Origin: Eleginops maclovinus
Lineage: Eukaryota; Chordata; Actinopteri; Perciformes; Eleginopidae
Direction: 5' to 3'
Assembly (NCBI RefSeq): GCF_036324505.1
Contig: NC_086370.1
Coordinates: forward strand, 1,431,259-1,495,258
Length of the DNA stretch: 64,000 nucleotides
Shown: piece after piece, positions 53,280 through 63,897 of the stretch
How positions within the stretch are numbered: the first letter of the stretch is position 1
Layout: each line of letters opens with the position of its first letter
The notes under the pieces: generated by a model
Seen by the model: only the letters and a program-made list of their open reading frames with translations
Databases searched by the model: none
Told to the model about the DNA's origin: nothing
Program-made: the position numbers and the translations under genes

Positions 53280-54718
53280 GGTGGAGAAGACACTGAAAAT
53301 GAAAGAGTTGATGGCAATAGTATATTTTGACATTGAAAAGGCATATGATTCTATGTGGAGGGAAGGGCTGCTAATTAAATTAAGTAAAATGGGTATTGGA
53401 GGGAGGATATATAATTGGATAATGTAATTTTTAACAGGTAGGAAATTTAGAGTCAAGGTTGGAGCAGAAGTACCCAAGGATTTGGAAATTAAAAATGGTA
53501 TCCCACAGGGGAGTGCAATTAGCCCTACATTGTTTAACATCATGATAAATGACATATTTACAAATTTAGATGGATGCATCAAGGGGAAGAAATGTGCCAT
53601 ATGTGGTAGATAGTATAAGAAAAGCAATAGAGAAAGTGGAGAAGTGGTCATATGAGTGGGGGTTCAAGCTGTCAACAAGCAAGTCATGTAACATGATGTT
53701 TTCAAATAAGAGAAAGGTTGGTACAGAAAAGTTAACATTATATGGGCAGCCGATGGAGAGGGTGCTTGAATTTAAGTATCTGGGGTTATGGCTGGATAGC
53801 AAATATATATGGAAAACACATATCAAACATCTGGAAACAAAATGCAAAAAAGTCATTAACCTATTAAGAGCGGTGGCCGGATGCAACTGGGGGGCAGATA
53901 AACAGGTTTTTATTTATATTTAACATTTATAGGGTTATTATGAGGGCAACAATAGATTATGGTAGTATAGTGTATGGAGCAGCAGCAAGGACATCATTGG
54001 AAAAGTGGACAGACTACAGTACAGAGCACTGCGATTATGTATAGGAGCTATTAAATCAACCCCCATTAACGCAATACGTATAGAAGCAGGAGAAACACCA
54101 CTTGAGTTAAGAAGGGAGAAACTGGCACTCGCATATTGGGTCAGGCTAAAAGGAAGTGGAGAAGAAAACCCTGCAAAAAAGAATATACAGGAATGCTGGG
54201 AATATTCAAAGTTCCAGGGGTTAGGGTTTGGGTGGACAAGGGATGAACAAATGAAGAAATATGGAATGTAGGCCTTAGGGTTCCCCAGGACCACCCCGGT
54301 GAGTAGCGTTCCACCTTGGCTATTCCCAGAAGTAAAGATCAATATGAGTATTCTGGAAAAGAAAAGACAATGGCAAATGAATGAAGTAGGGGTTAAAACA
54401 AGTATTTACCTGAGGAACAACTTCTACAGTTATCTCAAAATATATACAGATGGTTCTAAGAACAAACAGGAGTGTGTGGGAATTGGTGTGTATGGCCCTG
54501 AGTTCCAAATAGCTATTTCCAAAAGATTATCTGATCAGTTATCAGTGTATACAGGCGAAATAGTGGCAGTCATTATTGGGTTACAGTGGGTGGAAGAGGT
54601 CAGACCAGATAGGGTGGTGGTATGCACAGATTCAATGGCCGTGTTGGAAAGCATACAGTCAACAACATCTGTCAGAGAAGATGTAATCATTGAACTGTAC
54701 CATAGTTTGCTAAGACTT
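53280..54718 (+). pseudogene. I-type LINE reverse transcriptase and RNase H, piece 2
   Basis: Reverse transcriptase text: LMAIVYFDIEKAYDSMWREG (first catalytic Asp), then NGIPQGSAISPTLFNIMIND. The following YADD block is missing: the text jumps from IFTNLDGC to SRGRNVPYVVDS, a deletion of the catalytic pair. The thumb follows (MERVLEFKYLGLWLDSKYIW). RNase H: LKIYTDGSKNKQECVGIGVY, SVYTGEIVAVIIGLQWVEE and VVVCTDSMAVLESI show the Asp, Glu, Asp residues. It is interrupted by ERV2 at 54719. Several stops and shifts (53426, 53608, 53920) make it dead. A LINE carrying RNase H points to the I group. Confidence 0.85.
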
Positions 54719-55261
54719 TGTGGTGTATTAAATCTGGAGATATATCAGGGCAGATACTCTCTGAGGTCAGAGGAAGGTTGGGTGGAAGAAGAGTGAAAAA
54801 CAACATCTGGAATACGTTAAAGATGCCTTAGGTCACCGAGTGGGGCATACAAAGTTATGGCCTAGGTGGTATAGTAAATCAGTTCATATGCAGTTGTTTA
54901 CTCCCTGAGGTCATAGAGAGTGCAGAGAGTGATGTGGTACGACAGGAGGTTGTAGAACAAATCTCTGGACAACGTCAGAAGACCTCTAGGGATGAGTAAG
55001 ACAAAGACTAACGTATATCTCACCTTATGTGGGTACACATCCTCATAGAACATCCAGTTTGACACACACACACACACCCACATTTCTCCTATAAAGTGTA
55101 TGCACAAAGACTGTTCGGGGGACTTCCACAATTGGCTCTGGGAATCCCGCATCGCCCGTGTTGGTGTCTGATACTATGCTGTTGTAATAAACCTTATACA
55201 AGCTGGTGTCTCCGGAGACTTCTTCATCATCTTCACAAACATCGCTACAAGATATACTTCA
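54719..55261 (+). repeat. ERV2 5' LTR
   Basis: TG...CA termini; TATAAAG at 55090-55096; AATAAA at 55186-55191; a short (AC)n at 55062-55077. The first 300 bases of U3 are unlike ERV1; R and U5 are closely alike. Confidence 0.93.
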
Positions 55262-55265
55262 GAAT

Positions 55266-55282
55266 TGGCGTCACGAACTTGG
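55266..55282 (+). promoter_or_regulatory. ERV2 primer-binding-site candidate
   Basis: TGGCGTCACGAACTTGG four bases after the LTR, identical to ERV1. Confidence 0.5.
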
Positions 55283-56991
55283 CCGTCTTGCGATCTTCAG
55301 GCGACTCTACAACACATCTCCTGCCAAGGCATCATAGTCCGGTGAGCATTTGTGGGCTTGGATGTGATGTGTTTGCTCTGGTTCGCACCGGGCGAACTGA
55401 TGTGTGGGGATATGCCATGTTTGTGTTGATGTTGGATTGAGACTCCGTGTCTAAATTGGGGATTTATTGCGTAGTGCACGACGCAATAGGGGGGAGTGTA
55501 TTGAAGTAAGAGAAATAGGGAAACAGGAATAGGAAGGAATATAGGTATAAATAAAGGATGTGAAGTTAAAAGCAAAAGGGTAGAATAAGCCTAATTAGTA
55601 ACGAGAAAGGGAGCTAAACAACGGTGCAAGATTAACGAAGATGGGCCCCCGAGCTTCTTAACGGTAAGACATTTGTAAAGTAGACACTGCGTGCAAATTG
55701 ACTTTAAAAGATAGTCAGATTTGGAAGGTAAGGTAAATAACCCTGGGCCCAGGGCAATTGGTCAACGGTAAAAATATAGAAAGGAATAAGGATAAAGGAA
55801 ATAAAAGGAAAAGTAGTCGCGGATTTGGATAAAGCCCTCAGAAGAGGCGATGTTAGATGGGCCTAAAAATCCTGAAAAGTTACTAGGTTGATTTTTTGGG
55901 TCTGTTCTGGGAACTGGGTGAAGAATAAGAAATTCATTGGTTTCTATTTGGCATTTGTTGACGAACAAATGTTGGGATTAGTCATTTGAGTATTTTACAC
56001 CTATTAAGGTAGCAGAAATTTAGAAATAAAGGGATAATAGGAGTGGCAAGGAAAAGCATGCTATAGGGAAACGTATGAATGAGAGCTCTTGGTGAAAGTT
56101 AGGATTGAATGCATACTGTGTGTTTGGAAGAATGCTGAATTTATGGGGTGCCTGGACGGAGCTGGGCTCTGCTGCATCTGTGTGTGTGAAGGGCTAAAAA
56201 TAGCCCAACGTTTGAGGGAGAAATACAGAGGAGAGAAGAGATTCAGTAAAATCCAGGAAAAAGGATTCTGTGTACTGATAAAACATATGAGCCTCTTTGA
56301 AGAAGATGTTTTGACTTCGTACTAGTAAAATATATGAGCCTCCAAGAAAAGGACATTTTGAAACAGTAAAATATATATGTAAATATATATATGAACTTTT
56401 TCTCAGAGGACTTTCTATTTGGCTAAAACGGACAAGCTTTCTGGGGAACATTTTTGAATCTGCTACAAAGGATGAGTCTCTGTTAAGGGAACATTTTGAA
56501 ATTGGTTAAAGTGCATGAGCCCCCAGAAAAGACGTTTATGATTTTGAAGAAAAGTGGAGAGAGCGTTGGAGACATTTATATGCATATGCAGGACTATAAA
56601 GTACGTTTTTGAAGAAATATACAGACGCTGGTTATCTATTGAGTTTGTCTTTGCCAAACGGAGACCTGCAACTTCAATTTCTTTTTCTATTTTATTCTGT
56701 TGGAGTTTGGTTGAGAAAGGGGGGTCTCCTCCTTCCTCCCCATCATCTGTATGTGGGGGAGCTGAAACGCAGAGAAAGGGGCTGCAGAAGACGTGAAATC
56801 CTGGCCAGGATCCGATAAGGACTGAGGATTGCTGACTACAGAGGGTGCAGCACTAATCCAGTCTGAATCCAGGCCAGTGCAGTTCTTGTCCACAACTCTT
56901 CTATACCTGCTTTTTGACTATATTCAAGTGTGTTCATTTATAGTTAACATCACTGATATGCCTTTGGTGTACTTTCATATATTTTATTATA

Positions 56992-58641
56992 CAGTGGTAT
57001 GCAAAAGTTTGGGCACCCCTTAGGAAAACCACTGCATCAGTTTGTCACTTGCTGAGCTTTTGAAGCAGCAACTTCATTTTAACATATGTTATACCTTATG
57101 GTAACAGAAACATCTCAGTAGTGAAATAACTTTTATTGGTCAAACAGAAACATGTTTATGTGCATTCAAACAAAAATAGGCATGTGCATAAATTTGGGCA
57201 CCCCTAAGAAATAATTCCATTAATATTTAGTATTGCCTCCTTTTGCTGCAATAACGGCCTGTAGACGCCTCCTGTAGCCACAGACAAGTCCCTTAAGCCT
57301 GGCAGGTGGTATTTTGGCCCATTCTTCCACACAAAACGTCTCCAGTTCAGTCAGGTTTCTTGGCCTCCGTGCATGGACAGCCTTCTTCAAATAAATCCAT
57401 ACATTTTCAATGATGTTAAGGTCTGGGGACTGGGATGGCCATTCCAGAACATTGTACCTGTGCTTCTGCATGAATTCCTTGGTGGATTTTGATCGGTGCT
57501 TAGGATCATTGTCCTGCTGAAAAATCCAACCCCGGCGTAGCTTCAACTTTGTGACTGACTCTAGAACATTCTTGTCAAGAATCTCCTGGTACTGTAAGGA
57601 ATTCATGTGGCCCTCAACTTTAACAAGTTTTCCAGTACCTGTGCTAGCCACACAGCCCCATAACATGATAGATCCTCCACCAAATTTTACAGTGGGCAAC
57701 AAGTTCTTTTCATTGAATGCAGTGTGTTTTTTTCGCCATGCATACCTGTTCATGTTATGACCAAATAACTCAATCTTGGTCTCATCTGACCACAGTATTT
57801 TGTTCCAAAATGCTTCTGGCTTGTCCAGATGTGCTTTTGCATACCTCATGCGACTCTTCTTGTGATTAACACTCAGGAAAGGCTTTTTGCACATCACCCT
57901 TCCAATGAGCTCTTCCTGGTGCAAAGTACGCTGGATTGTGGAACGGTGAACAACTACACCATCAGCAGCCAGATGTTGTTGTAGTTCTCTGGAGGTGGTC
58001 TGTGGCTTCTCTGTGACCATTTTCACCATCCTTCGCCTGTGCCTTTCCCCTATTTTTGTCGGCCTACCACATCTTTCCTTCACACGGACTGTTCCTGTGG
58101 CCTTCCATTTCACAACTACGTTTCTGACTGTGGAGACAGACAGTTTAAACCTGTCAGATAATTTTTTGTACCCTTCTCCTAATTTATAATGTTGGATTAT
58201 CTTAGCTTTCAGGTCAGTGGAGAGTTGTTTTGAGGTCCCCATCTTGCCACTCCCTAAGAAAGAACCTAGGCCAGGCACAGCCAGCTATTACCTATGTTAA
58301 ATAGCCTTTTTCATGATTGGTTCCACCTGTCTTTGTAATTGAAGGTCTAATGAGCTAATCAAAGCAATTTTGTGCAGCAACCTGTCAGCTATAAATCCGT
58401 ACAGGTGTTGAAATGAATGCTATTTATAAGGGTGCCCAAACTTTTGCACATCCCATTTTTTGCATTTTATTTTATTATAATAAAACTATGTAATGCTACC
58501 CTAAGAATTTTGGTCTGGAAAACACTAAAACGTCTACATCTTTGTAGGAAAACAAATGTTGTTGCTGTGATCTTCTATTATAAAGGAAAAGCAAATTGTC
58601 ATGAAATCTCAGAGGGGTGCCCAAACTTTTGCATACCACTG
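56992..58641 (-). mobile_element. Tc1/mariner transposon, apparently complete
   Basis: Terminal inverted repeats start CAGTGGTATGCAAAAGTTTG and end CAAACTTTTGCATACCACTG, flanked by TA. Each end has an outer and an inner copy of TTTGGGCACCCCT (57007 and 57193 on the left, 58430 and 58616 on the right), so the ends are of IR/DR type about 210 bases long. The transposase frame is open. ERV1 shows the same site without the element at 41790-41792. Confidence 0.96.
57220..58242 (-). CDS. Tc1-family transposase, DD34E, intact frame
   Basis: The open frame extends to an ATG at 58278, but MGTSKQLSTDLKAKII (ATG at 58242) is the usual start, giving 340 residues. The N terminus has paired helix-turn-helix domains (YKKLSDRFKLSVSTVRNVV, then TSRELQQHLAADGVVVHRST) joined by GRPTK. 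Catalytic residues, counted from the upstream ATG, are D165 (WSDETKIEL), D256 (QQDNDPKH) and E291 (NIIENVW), with 34 residues between the last two. A glycine-rich box (VKFGGGSIMLWGC) lies between. It would bind the inverted repeats and cut and paste the element into TA sites. The length is normal and no missing motif is seen, so it may be active or only recently dead. Confidence 0.93.
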   Translation of the reverse strand: MGTSKQLSTDLKAKIIQHYKLGEGYKKLSDRFKLSVSTVRNVVVKWKATGTVRVKERCGRPTKIGERHRRRMVKMVTEKPQTTSRELQQHLAADGVVVHRSTIQRTLHQEELIGRVMCKKPFLSVNHKKSRMRYAKAHLDKPEAFWNKILWSDETKIELFGHNMNRYAWRKKHTAFNEKNLLPTVKFGGGSIMLWGCVASTGTGKLVKVEGHMNSLQYQEILDKNVLESVTKLKLRRGWIFQQDNDPKHRSKSTKEFMQKHRYNVLEWPSQSPDLNIIENVWIYLKKAVHARRPRNLTELETFCVEEWAKIPPARLKGLVCGYRRRLQAVIAAKGGNTKY

Positions 58642-58979
58642 TATGAGTATTTAAACACTTCTAAACCGAATTGGGGTTAATAAATTGCAGGATTTGCATT
58701 CACGAGTATACCTGCTGTAGTTGGTTTGAAATAAGGCTTGGCAACAGACTGAGTACGCGCATTTGAAATAGGTTTCAGAGTGTTAGGTTTTGGAGCTTGA
58801 CTCTGTTGGGAGCGCATGGGCGTGGATTATTGGTTGTCGGTTCAGACTGAAGTACCTGTGGCTTTGTTTTTATAGAAATAAGCTGTTCAGTCCCTTACAG
58901 TGGGTCATTCTTTTATATCTTTTTCCATTGAAATACTAGCTTACAATCGAGTAATGAATTGAGTGCACAACACCTAACA

Positions 58980-59321
58980 TTGATTTGATTTGATTGATTT
59001 GATTAGTTAGTTGATTGATTTTGTCGATTGATTGATTGATTTGGTTGATTTGATTTGATTTGATTTGATTTGATTTGATTGATTTGATTAGTTGGTCGAT
59101 TGATTTTGTCGATTGATTGATTGATTTGGTTGATTGATTTGATTGGATTGATTGATTGGTTACTTGATTGGTTTTGTCGATTGATTTGATGGATTGATTG
59201 ATTTGGTTGATCGATTTGATTGATTGATTGATTGATTAATTGATTTGATTGATTGGCTAATTGGTTTGATTGATTGATTAATTAATTAATGAATTCACGG
59301 CTTGATTTGGCAGATCGATCA

Positions 59322-59352
<31 letters not shown>

Positions 59353-59356
59353 TAAT
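58980..59356 (+). repeat. (GATT)n/(ATTTG)n-rich tract in ERV2 leader
   Basis: Counterpart of 42140-42400, with its own expansion of TTTGATTTGATTTGAT. Confidence 0.9.
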
Positions 59357-59494
59357 TGAGTGGATGATTTATGGAAAAATTGATAATAAAATAAATAAAA
59401 AGAGAGGGAGAAGTGATTACAATAGCTTTAAGTAGTTTAGAAGTTTCAGCAATAGGGTTAACTTAGGATTTGGGAACGTAAAACATTTGTCAAA

Positions 59495-61605
59495 ATGAAG
59501 AAAAAGAACTTAAAACTACCAATCCAAATGTAATTACTCCTGGGGATGTAGTACAGAAAAATAATCCTTTAATTAAAGGTATTGAAAAGATGTCTGAGAA
59601 ATGGCACAAACGTTGGCCTGATATTGAACAACCATGGCCAGTAGAAGGGACGCTTAACCTCGATGTAATCAAAACAATGCAGGTGCTCGTTTCTACCTAC
59701 AAAACTGACCAAAGGAAGGGCAAGAAAGGGAGGCAGCGCAAAGAGAAGAGACAGACAGAGCTCGGCATTCTTCAGTTGTTTGAAAAGGAGGGACAGAAAC
59801 GGTTAAAAGTAACAAAAGGTAAGAATGATAGAAGCGCGGAAGTAATTCGGAAAAATGCAAAAGAAATACAAAAACTGGCAGCGGAAATTAACACACCTTT
59901 TTCGCATACGGAACCAATGAAGAGCCCTCCACCTTAGAAGGAGGCGACCAGTGAAGAAATCTATCCCCAACTCCCAATGATCAGCCAAAGGGGTGGTTAC
60001 AGCATCCGAGATGAAGATGACCAAGTAATAGAAACGGGACGAGCGAAAACAACTATAACAATGTATCCAAGTGCCAAAAGTAAGAAGAAAACGACCTGGT
60101 TGGAAACAGGGGGGAAACTGAGGATCAGGAGAAGAAAGTCCGAGGATGATGACCAGAGTGATCAAGAAGCGGCTAGGGGCGGATATGACCCTGCAGTCAG
60201 GCGGATGCTGGCTAAAGCGGAAAAGAGAGGAGATGGCACAGAGACGGAAGAGGACTCGAGAGATGATGAGTCTAGTGAATGTGAGATTGGAGACGACGAT
60301 GAATATTCAGGGGGCGAGGGTCCCTCGACGTCAGTAGGATTTGATCCTACAATCTCCAGTACTACAAGGAAGGAAGACAGAAAGAAGGTTATAAAACAGA
60401 TGGAAGAAATGATCAACAAAAGTATAGCGGCTTTGGAGTTAGCCACTACATCAGAACGTAAAAGAAGGTTGATATGCCGCATAGAAGAATTACGGACGGA
60501 GAAGGAAGAGCTGCAAGGAAAACATTCCCGAGAAACAAATGCCAGATATTCACTTCGGCTAAGAAAAGGAACACTTAAGAAGATGCTTCCTGTAATAGTT
60601 CGTGGACAGAATTTGGAGTACAAGCCTTGGCAGAATACCGATATGTCAGATATAATGGAGAAGTTGCCTACTCTTCAAGATGGAGCACATCCGTGGACTT
60701 CAAAGATGGATGAGCTCATGGTGGGAACACAATTCGCCATGGGAGATATCAAGAGATTGTTAGCTAGCCTTCTTGGGGTTCCAGCTATGGAAGAGATTCT
60801 ACAGAGAGATGGACTTAACCGATATGTGGGAACTGCTGTAAACGATCCAGAGCTGTTTTCGGCAAATAGAGCTCGAGTGTGGAGAGCACTGAGGGATACA
60901 TTTCCAACAAATGTACACCTTGACAATGTTCTTATTGAACCACTGGGGCAAGAAGAAAATCCAAGGGCCTATGTGTCAAGAGCCATTCAAAAGTGGAGAA
61001 ACATTACTGGAAATGACCCGGATTTAGGTCGAATGGAGCAATCAATTTTACGAGCCAAAATACTGAAGGGGCTTCCTCAGCCAGTGAGGAGTAAACTAGC
61101 CGAAGTGGTTGGTCTTGGAAGCATGGCGAAGAGTGTTTGTATGGACCATATAGCTCATCAGGTGTAGCTACACAGGAAGAAGGAAAGCGATCAGAAAGAA
61201 CAGGATCAAGAGATCCTCTGAAAACTCAACCAAGTGCAGTTGATGGATACCAAGAAGAAGGAGAAGATGCAAGCTCTGGTGATACCGAGTCAGTCTCTAT
61301 TGAATCAACAGCTACCATAACCACAGCAAAACCAAGTTCAGTTTCCACCAGCACAGCCAACATTAGTGGTCCCAGCCGGTCCCTTCACACAACCAACGTC
61401 CGGTCAGATGCAGACCTGGAGAGGAAGAGGTAGAGGAAACCTAGGAGGAAGAGGAGGAAGATTCGAGCCATATTTCCAACCATCTTCAGAAGCATGCTAT
61501 AATTGCGGACAGTGTGGCCATTTTGCCCGTGAGTGTAACTTCAGAGGAAACTCAAGAGGAGACTTTTGGAGTTGGAGAGCAGTGGAGAGAGGAGAAGGAT
61601 GTTGA
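59495..61605 (+). pseudogene. ERV2 gag, interrupted by stops
   Basis: The start codon at 59495 matches that of ERV1 but a one-base loss near 59510 shifts the beginning. From 59590 to 61605 one frame carries the protein with in-frame stops at 59935, 61165, 61219 and 61318. The N-terminal part is basic (matrix-like). A Lys/Glu-rich coiled-coil segment (MEEMINKSIAALELATTSER and on) precedes the capsid, where LGQEENPRAYVSRAIQKWRN and LRAKILKGLPQPVRSKLAEV resemble gamma-type capsid text. Near the end [14 protein letters not shown] is one zinc knuckle (nucleocapsid), after a Gly/Arg-rich run. A frame at 61137-61433 is an alternative reading and not a gene. Confidence 0.85.
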
Positions 61606-62385
61606 GTCATCGGAGACAGCTCAGGAGGTTAATCTAGATCTGGAAGAAGAGTTTGTTGATTTTGATAGGAGGGAATACATTATAGGAATCAATCTAATAG
61701 TCTCTCCGAAGGTAGAAAGAAAAGGGAGTTGGCACAATTTTATAATTTGGAATCCTACCATTGGAGGATCAGTATAGGAGAAAAATGGGGTATAGGTCTA
61801 CTTCCATGGTATGGGGTGACATTTTTGGCGGATCACATTGATAATATCACTTATACCTTGCAGGGGTTTGCTAATGAAACCATAAGGGGATTTGGCTTCT
61901 TATCCAATACTCAAAAGAGCCATAGGTTGACATTGTTAAAGCATGATATGGCGCTGGACTATATTTTGGCCAAACAAGGTGGCCTATGTGTGGCGTTGAA
62001 TTTAACCGGAGACGCTTGTTACACGTTAATTCCAGATAGTTCGGACAATATAACTAGTGTGATAGACTCATTGAAGCATATAAGGGATGAGTTTGGCCCA
62101 TCACAAGGAGCAGGATGGTCTGCAAATGCTTGGTTACAGGACAAATTCGGACCGCTAGGAGCAGTATTGGTTCAAGTCATGGTGGTAGTGCTTATATCAT
62201 TATGTGTGATGTTCTGTTTCTGTACACTGTTATTGACTTTCGCAAAGGCTATGATAATGAGATGGGTGGGTGTCGTGATGCCTGGTGATCCATCTCAGAT
62301 GCCATTATTACAGGTGGCTAGTATAGATGGCGACGAGGCAGAAGTGTGGATAGAAGGGAAGTTACTGGAGAAATATCCATATTGA
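61606..62385 (+). pseudogene. ERV2 env remnant (transmembrane subunit)
   Basis: After the nucleocapsid the sequence matches ERV1 43010-43112, then jumps to the match with ERV1 43896 onward, so the surface subunit is deleted at a short AGG repeat. The remaining frame (61729-62385, with a frame change before it) keeps the transmembrane subunit: KHDMALDYILAKQGGLCVAL, the second cysteine in DACYTLIPD, a hydrophobic membrane span from LGAVLVQVMVVVLISL, and the tail to the stop at 62383-62385. This part has no internal stop, unlike ERV1. Without surface region and signal peptide it is not a usable Env. Confidence 0.82.
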
Positions 62386-63311
62386 ACGTCCGATTTTGAT
62401 ATACTCATGACATTTATATCTATTAGAGTGTTTTCATGTGGTAGTTATACTGGGGGATTCTAGGTTTAGGGGGGAATATGGAAATCATAACCTCTAATAA
62501 TATGATATCGTGAATCTGACATAATAATCAGTGTTTGATGTTTTACTTTGCATCTGTTGTTTTCTGCAAAGATACTGGTTTTTGTTTTTCTTTCCTTCCA
62601 TAAGGACAAGGGGGGAATTTACACTGTAGGGATCCAGACACTCAAACTGGACAATTAAAATGGACTGAAGGATTCTGAACAAGGACGTTGTGACAAAGTG
62701 TTCGGATTCGACATATGAGCGACCCCACACTGAGAGTCGTCAACGCTGCTGCAGAGGAGCTGCAGTGTGAACCACTATTGTGTCTTTTTCTTACATATAT
62801 TTGTATGAGTTATACTTAAACGTCCATAATATTGTCTCTGTATCAATGTGTGGGGAATGATGTTATCTGATATTGAGTAGATATATTGGGACCTCAGATG
62901 TTTTCTTTTTCTTTAACGCCTAGGGAAATTGGGTCTAAGCAGGGAAAGGTCCATTGGAAGGTGCGATGGGTCGACCAGCCAGAATTTGGACATCGTTTCG
63001 ATTTTGATTTCTGAGGTTTCCATATGTATTTGCTTAAGTTACATTCTACACATATTGTTATAAATAATTAGAGTTCCTCCTTTTGATAGGTCTGGAGTAC
63101 TTTGTGTGGTCGCCTACGGCAGAGGGGCCGTGAGAGAATTTTCCTGTCTAGCTTGTTTGAGGGTAACTTGGGAAGATGGCTGCCGGACAGGTTTTTCGCT
63201 CTCACACTCCATAAAATTATATTAGTGTTAAAGTTATGCAGTAGAAAGCATGTAGTGGAGGAATTGTTACCTATATCAAAATTGTAGTCATGTATGGTTT
63301 AGTATTTTAGT
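62386..63311 (+). other. ERV2 region between env and hairpin
   Basis: Noncoding, collinear with 44610-45555 of ERV1. Confidence 0.7.
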
Positions 63312-63346
63312 TTCGAGACTCCGTGTAGTCTCGAAGGGGGGAATAT
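63312..63346 (+). promoter_or_regulatory. ERV2 hairpin and polypurine tract
   Basis: TTCGAGACT (63312-63320) and AGTCTCGAA (63327-63335) form a 9-bp stem with loop CCGTGT. GGGGGGGAATA and the LTR follow directly. Confidence 0.85.
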
Positions 63347-63893
63347 GTGGTGTATTAAATCTGGAGATATATCAGGGCAGATACTCTCTGAGGTCAGAGG
63401 AAGGTTGGGTGGAAGAAGAGTGAAAAACAACATCTGGAATACGTTAAAGATGCCCTAGGTCACCGAGTGGGGCATACAAAGTTATGGCCTAGGTGGTATA
63501 GCAAATCAGTTCATATGCAGTTGTTTACTCCCTGAGGTCATAGAGAGTGCAGAGAGTGATGTGGTACGACAGGAGGTTGTAGAACAAATCTCTGGACAAC
63601 GTCAGAAGACCTCTAGGGATGAGTAAGACAAAGACTAACGTATATCTCACCTTATGTGGGTACACATCCTCATAGAACATCCAGTTTGACACACACACAC
63701 ACACCCACATTTCTCCTATAAAGTGTATGCACAAAGACTGTTCGGGGGACTTCCACAATTGGCTCTGGGAATCCCGCATCGCCCGTGTTGGTGTCTGATA
63801 CTATGCTGTTGTAATAAACCTTATTATATACAAGCTGGTGTCTCCGGAGACTTCTTCATCATCTTCACAAACATCGCTACAAGATATACTTCA
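63347..63893 (+). repeat. ERV2 3' LTR
   Basis: Nearly identical to the 5' LTR; TATAAAG at 63717-63723 and AATAAA at 63813-63818. The main difference is a few extra bases after CCTTATT near 63825. Confidence 0.94.
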
Positions 63894-63897
63894 ACTT

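Larger units (their letters stand above)
55283..59494 (+). other. ERV2 noncoding leader (with Tc1 insertion)
   Basis: Without the Tc1 element the leader is about 2.6 kb and parallels that of ERV1 base for base over long stretches, including the TATGAGCC repeats (56285-56530). It carries a GATT/ATTTG-rich tract at 58980-59356. No sense ORF is long enough to propose a gene. Confidence 0.75.
54719..63893 (+). mobile_element. endogenous retrovirus ERV2 (defective, no pol, nearly identical LTRs)
   Basis: LTRs lie at 54719-55261 and 63347-63893; only two substitutions and one short indel are evident between them. ACTT flanks it (54715-54718 and 63894-63897). Internal order: primer-site candidate, long leader (with Tc1 at 56992-58641), gag, transmembrane part of env, hairpin, polypurine tract. 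Pol and most of the env surface region are absent. It is inserted into the RNase H region of the I-type LINE, which resumes at 63898. Confidence 0.93.

Noticed and set aside
57551..57760. Plus-strand frames inside the Tc1 element (also 57995-58189)
   Set aside because: Antisense shadows of the transposase ORF.
59935..61320. In-frame stops in ERV2 gag as readthrough signals or as evidence of C-to-T editing
   Set aside because: Four stops at unrelated places do not fit the single gag-pol readthrough site, and any stop codon can arise from a C-to-T change, so the pattern says nothing about editing.
61729..62385. ERV2 transmembrane env frame as a captured host gene
   Set aside because: It is open, but lacks a surface subunit and signal peptide and lies in a recent, otherwise defective provirus; openness is explained by youth.
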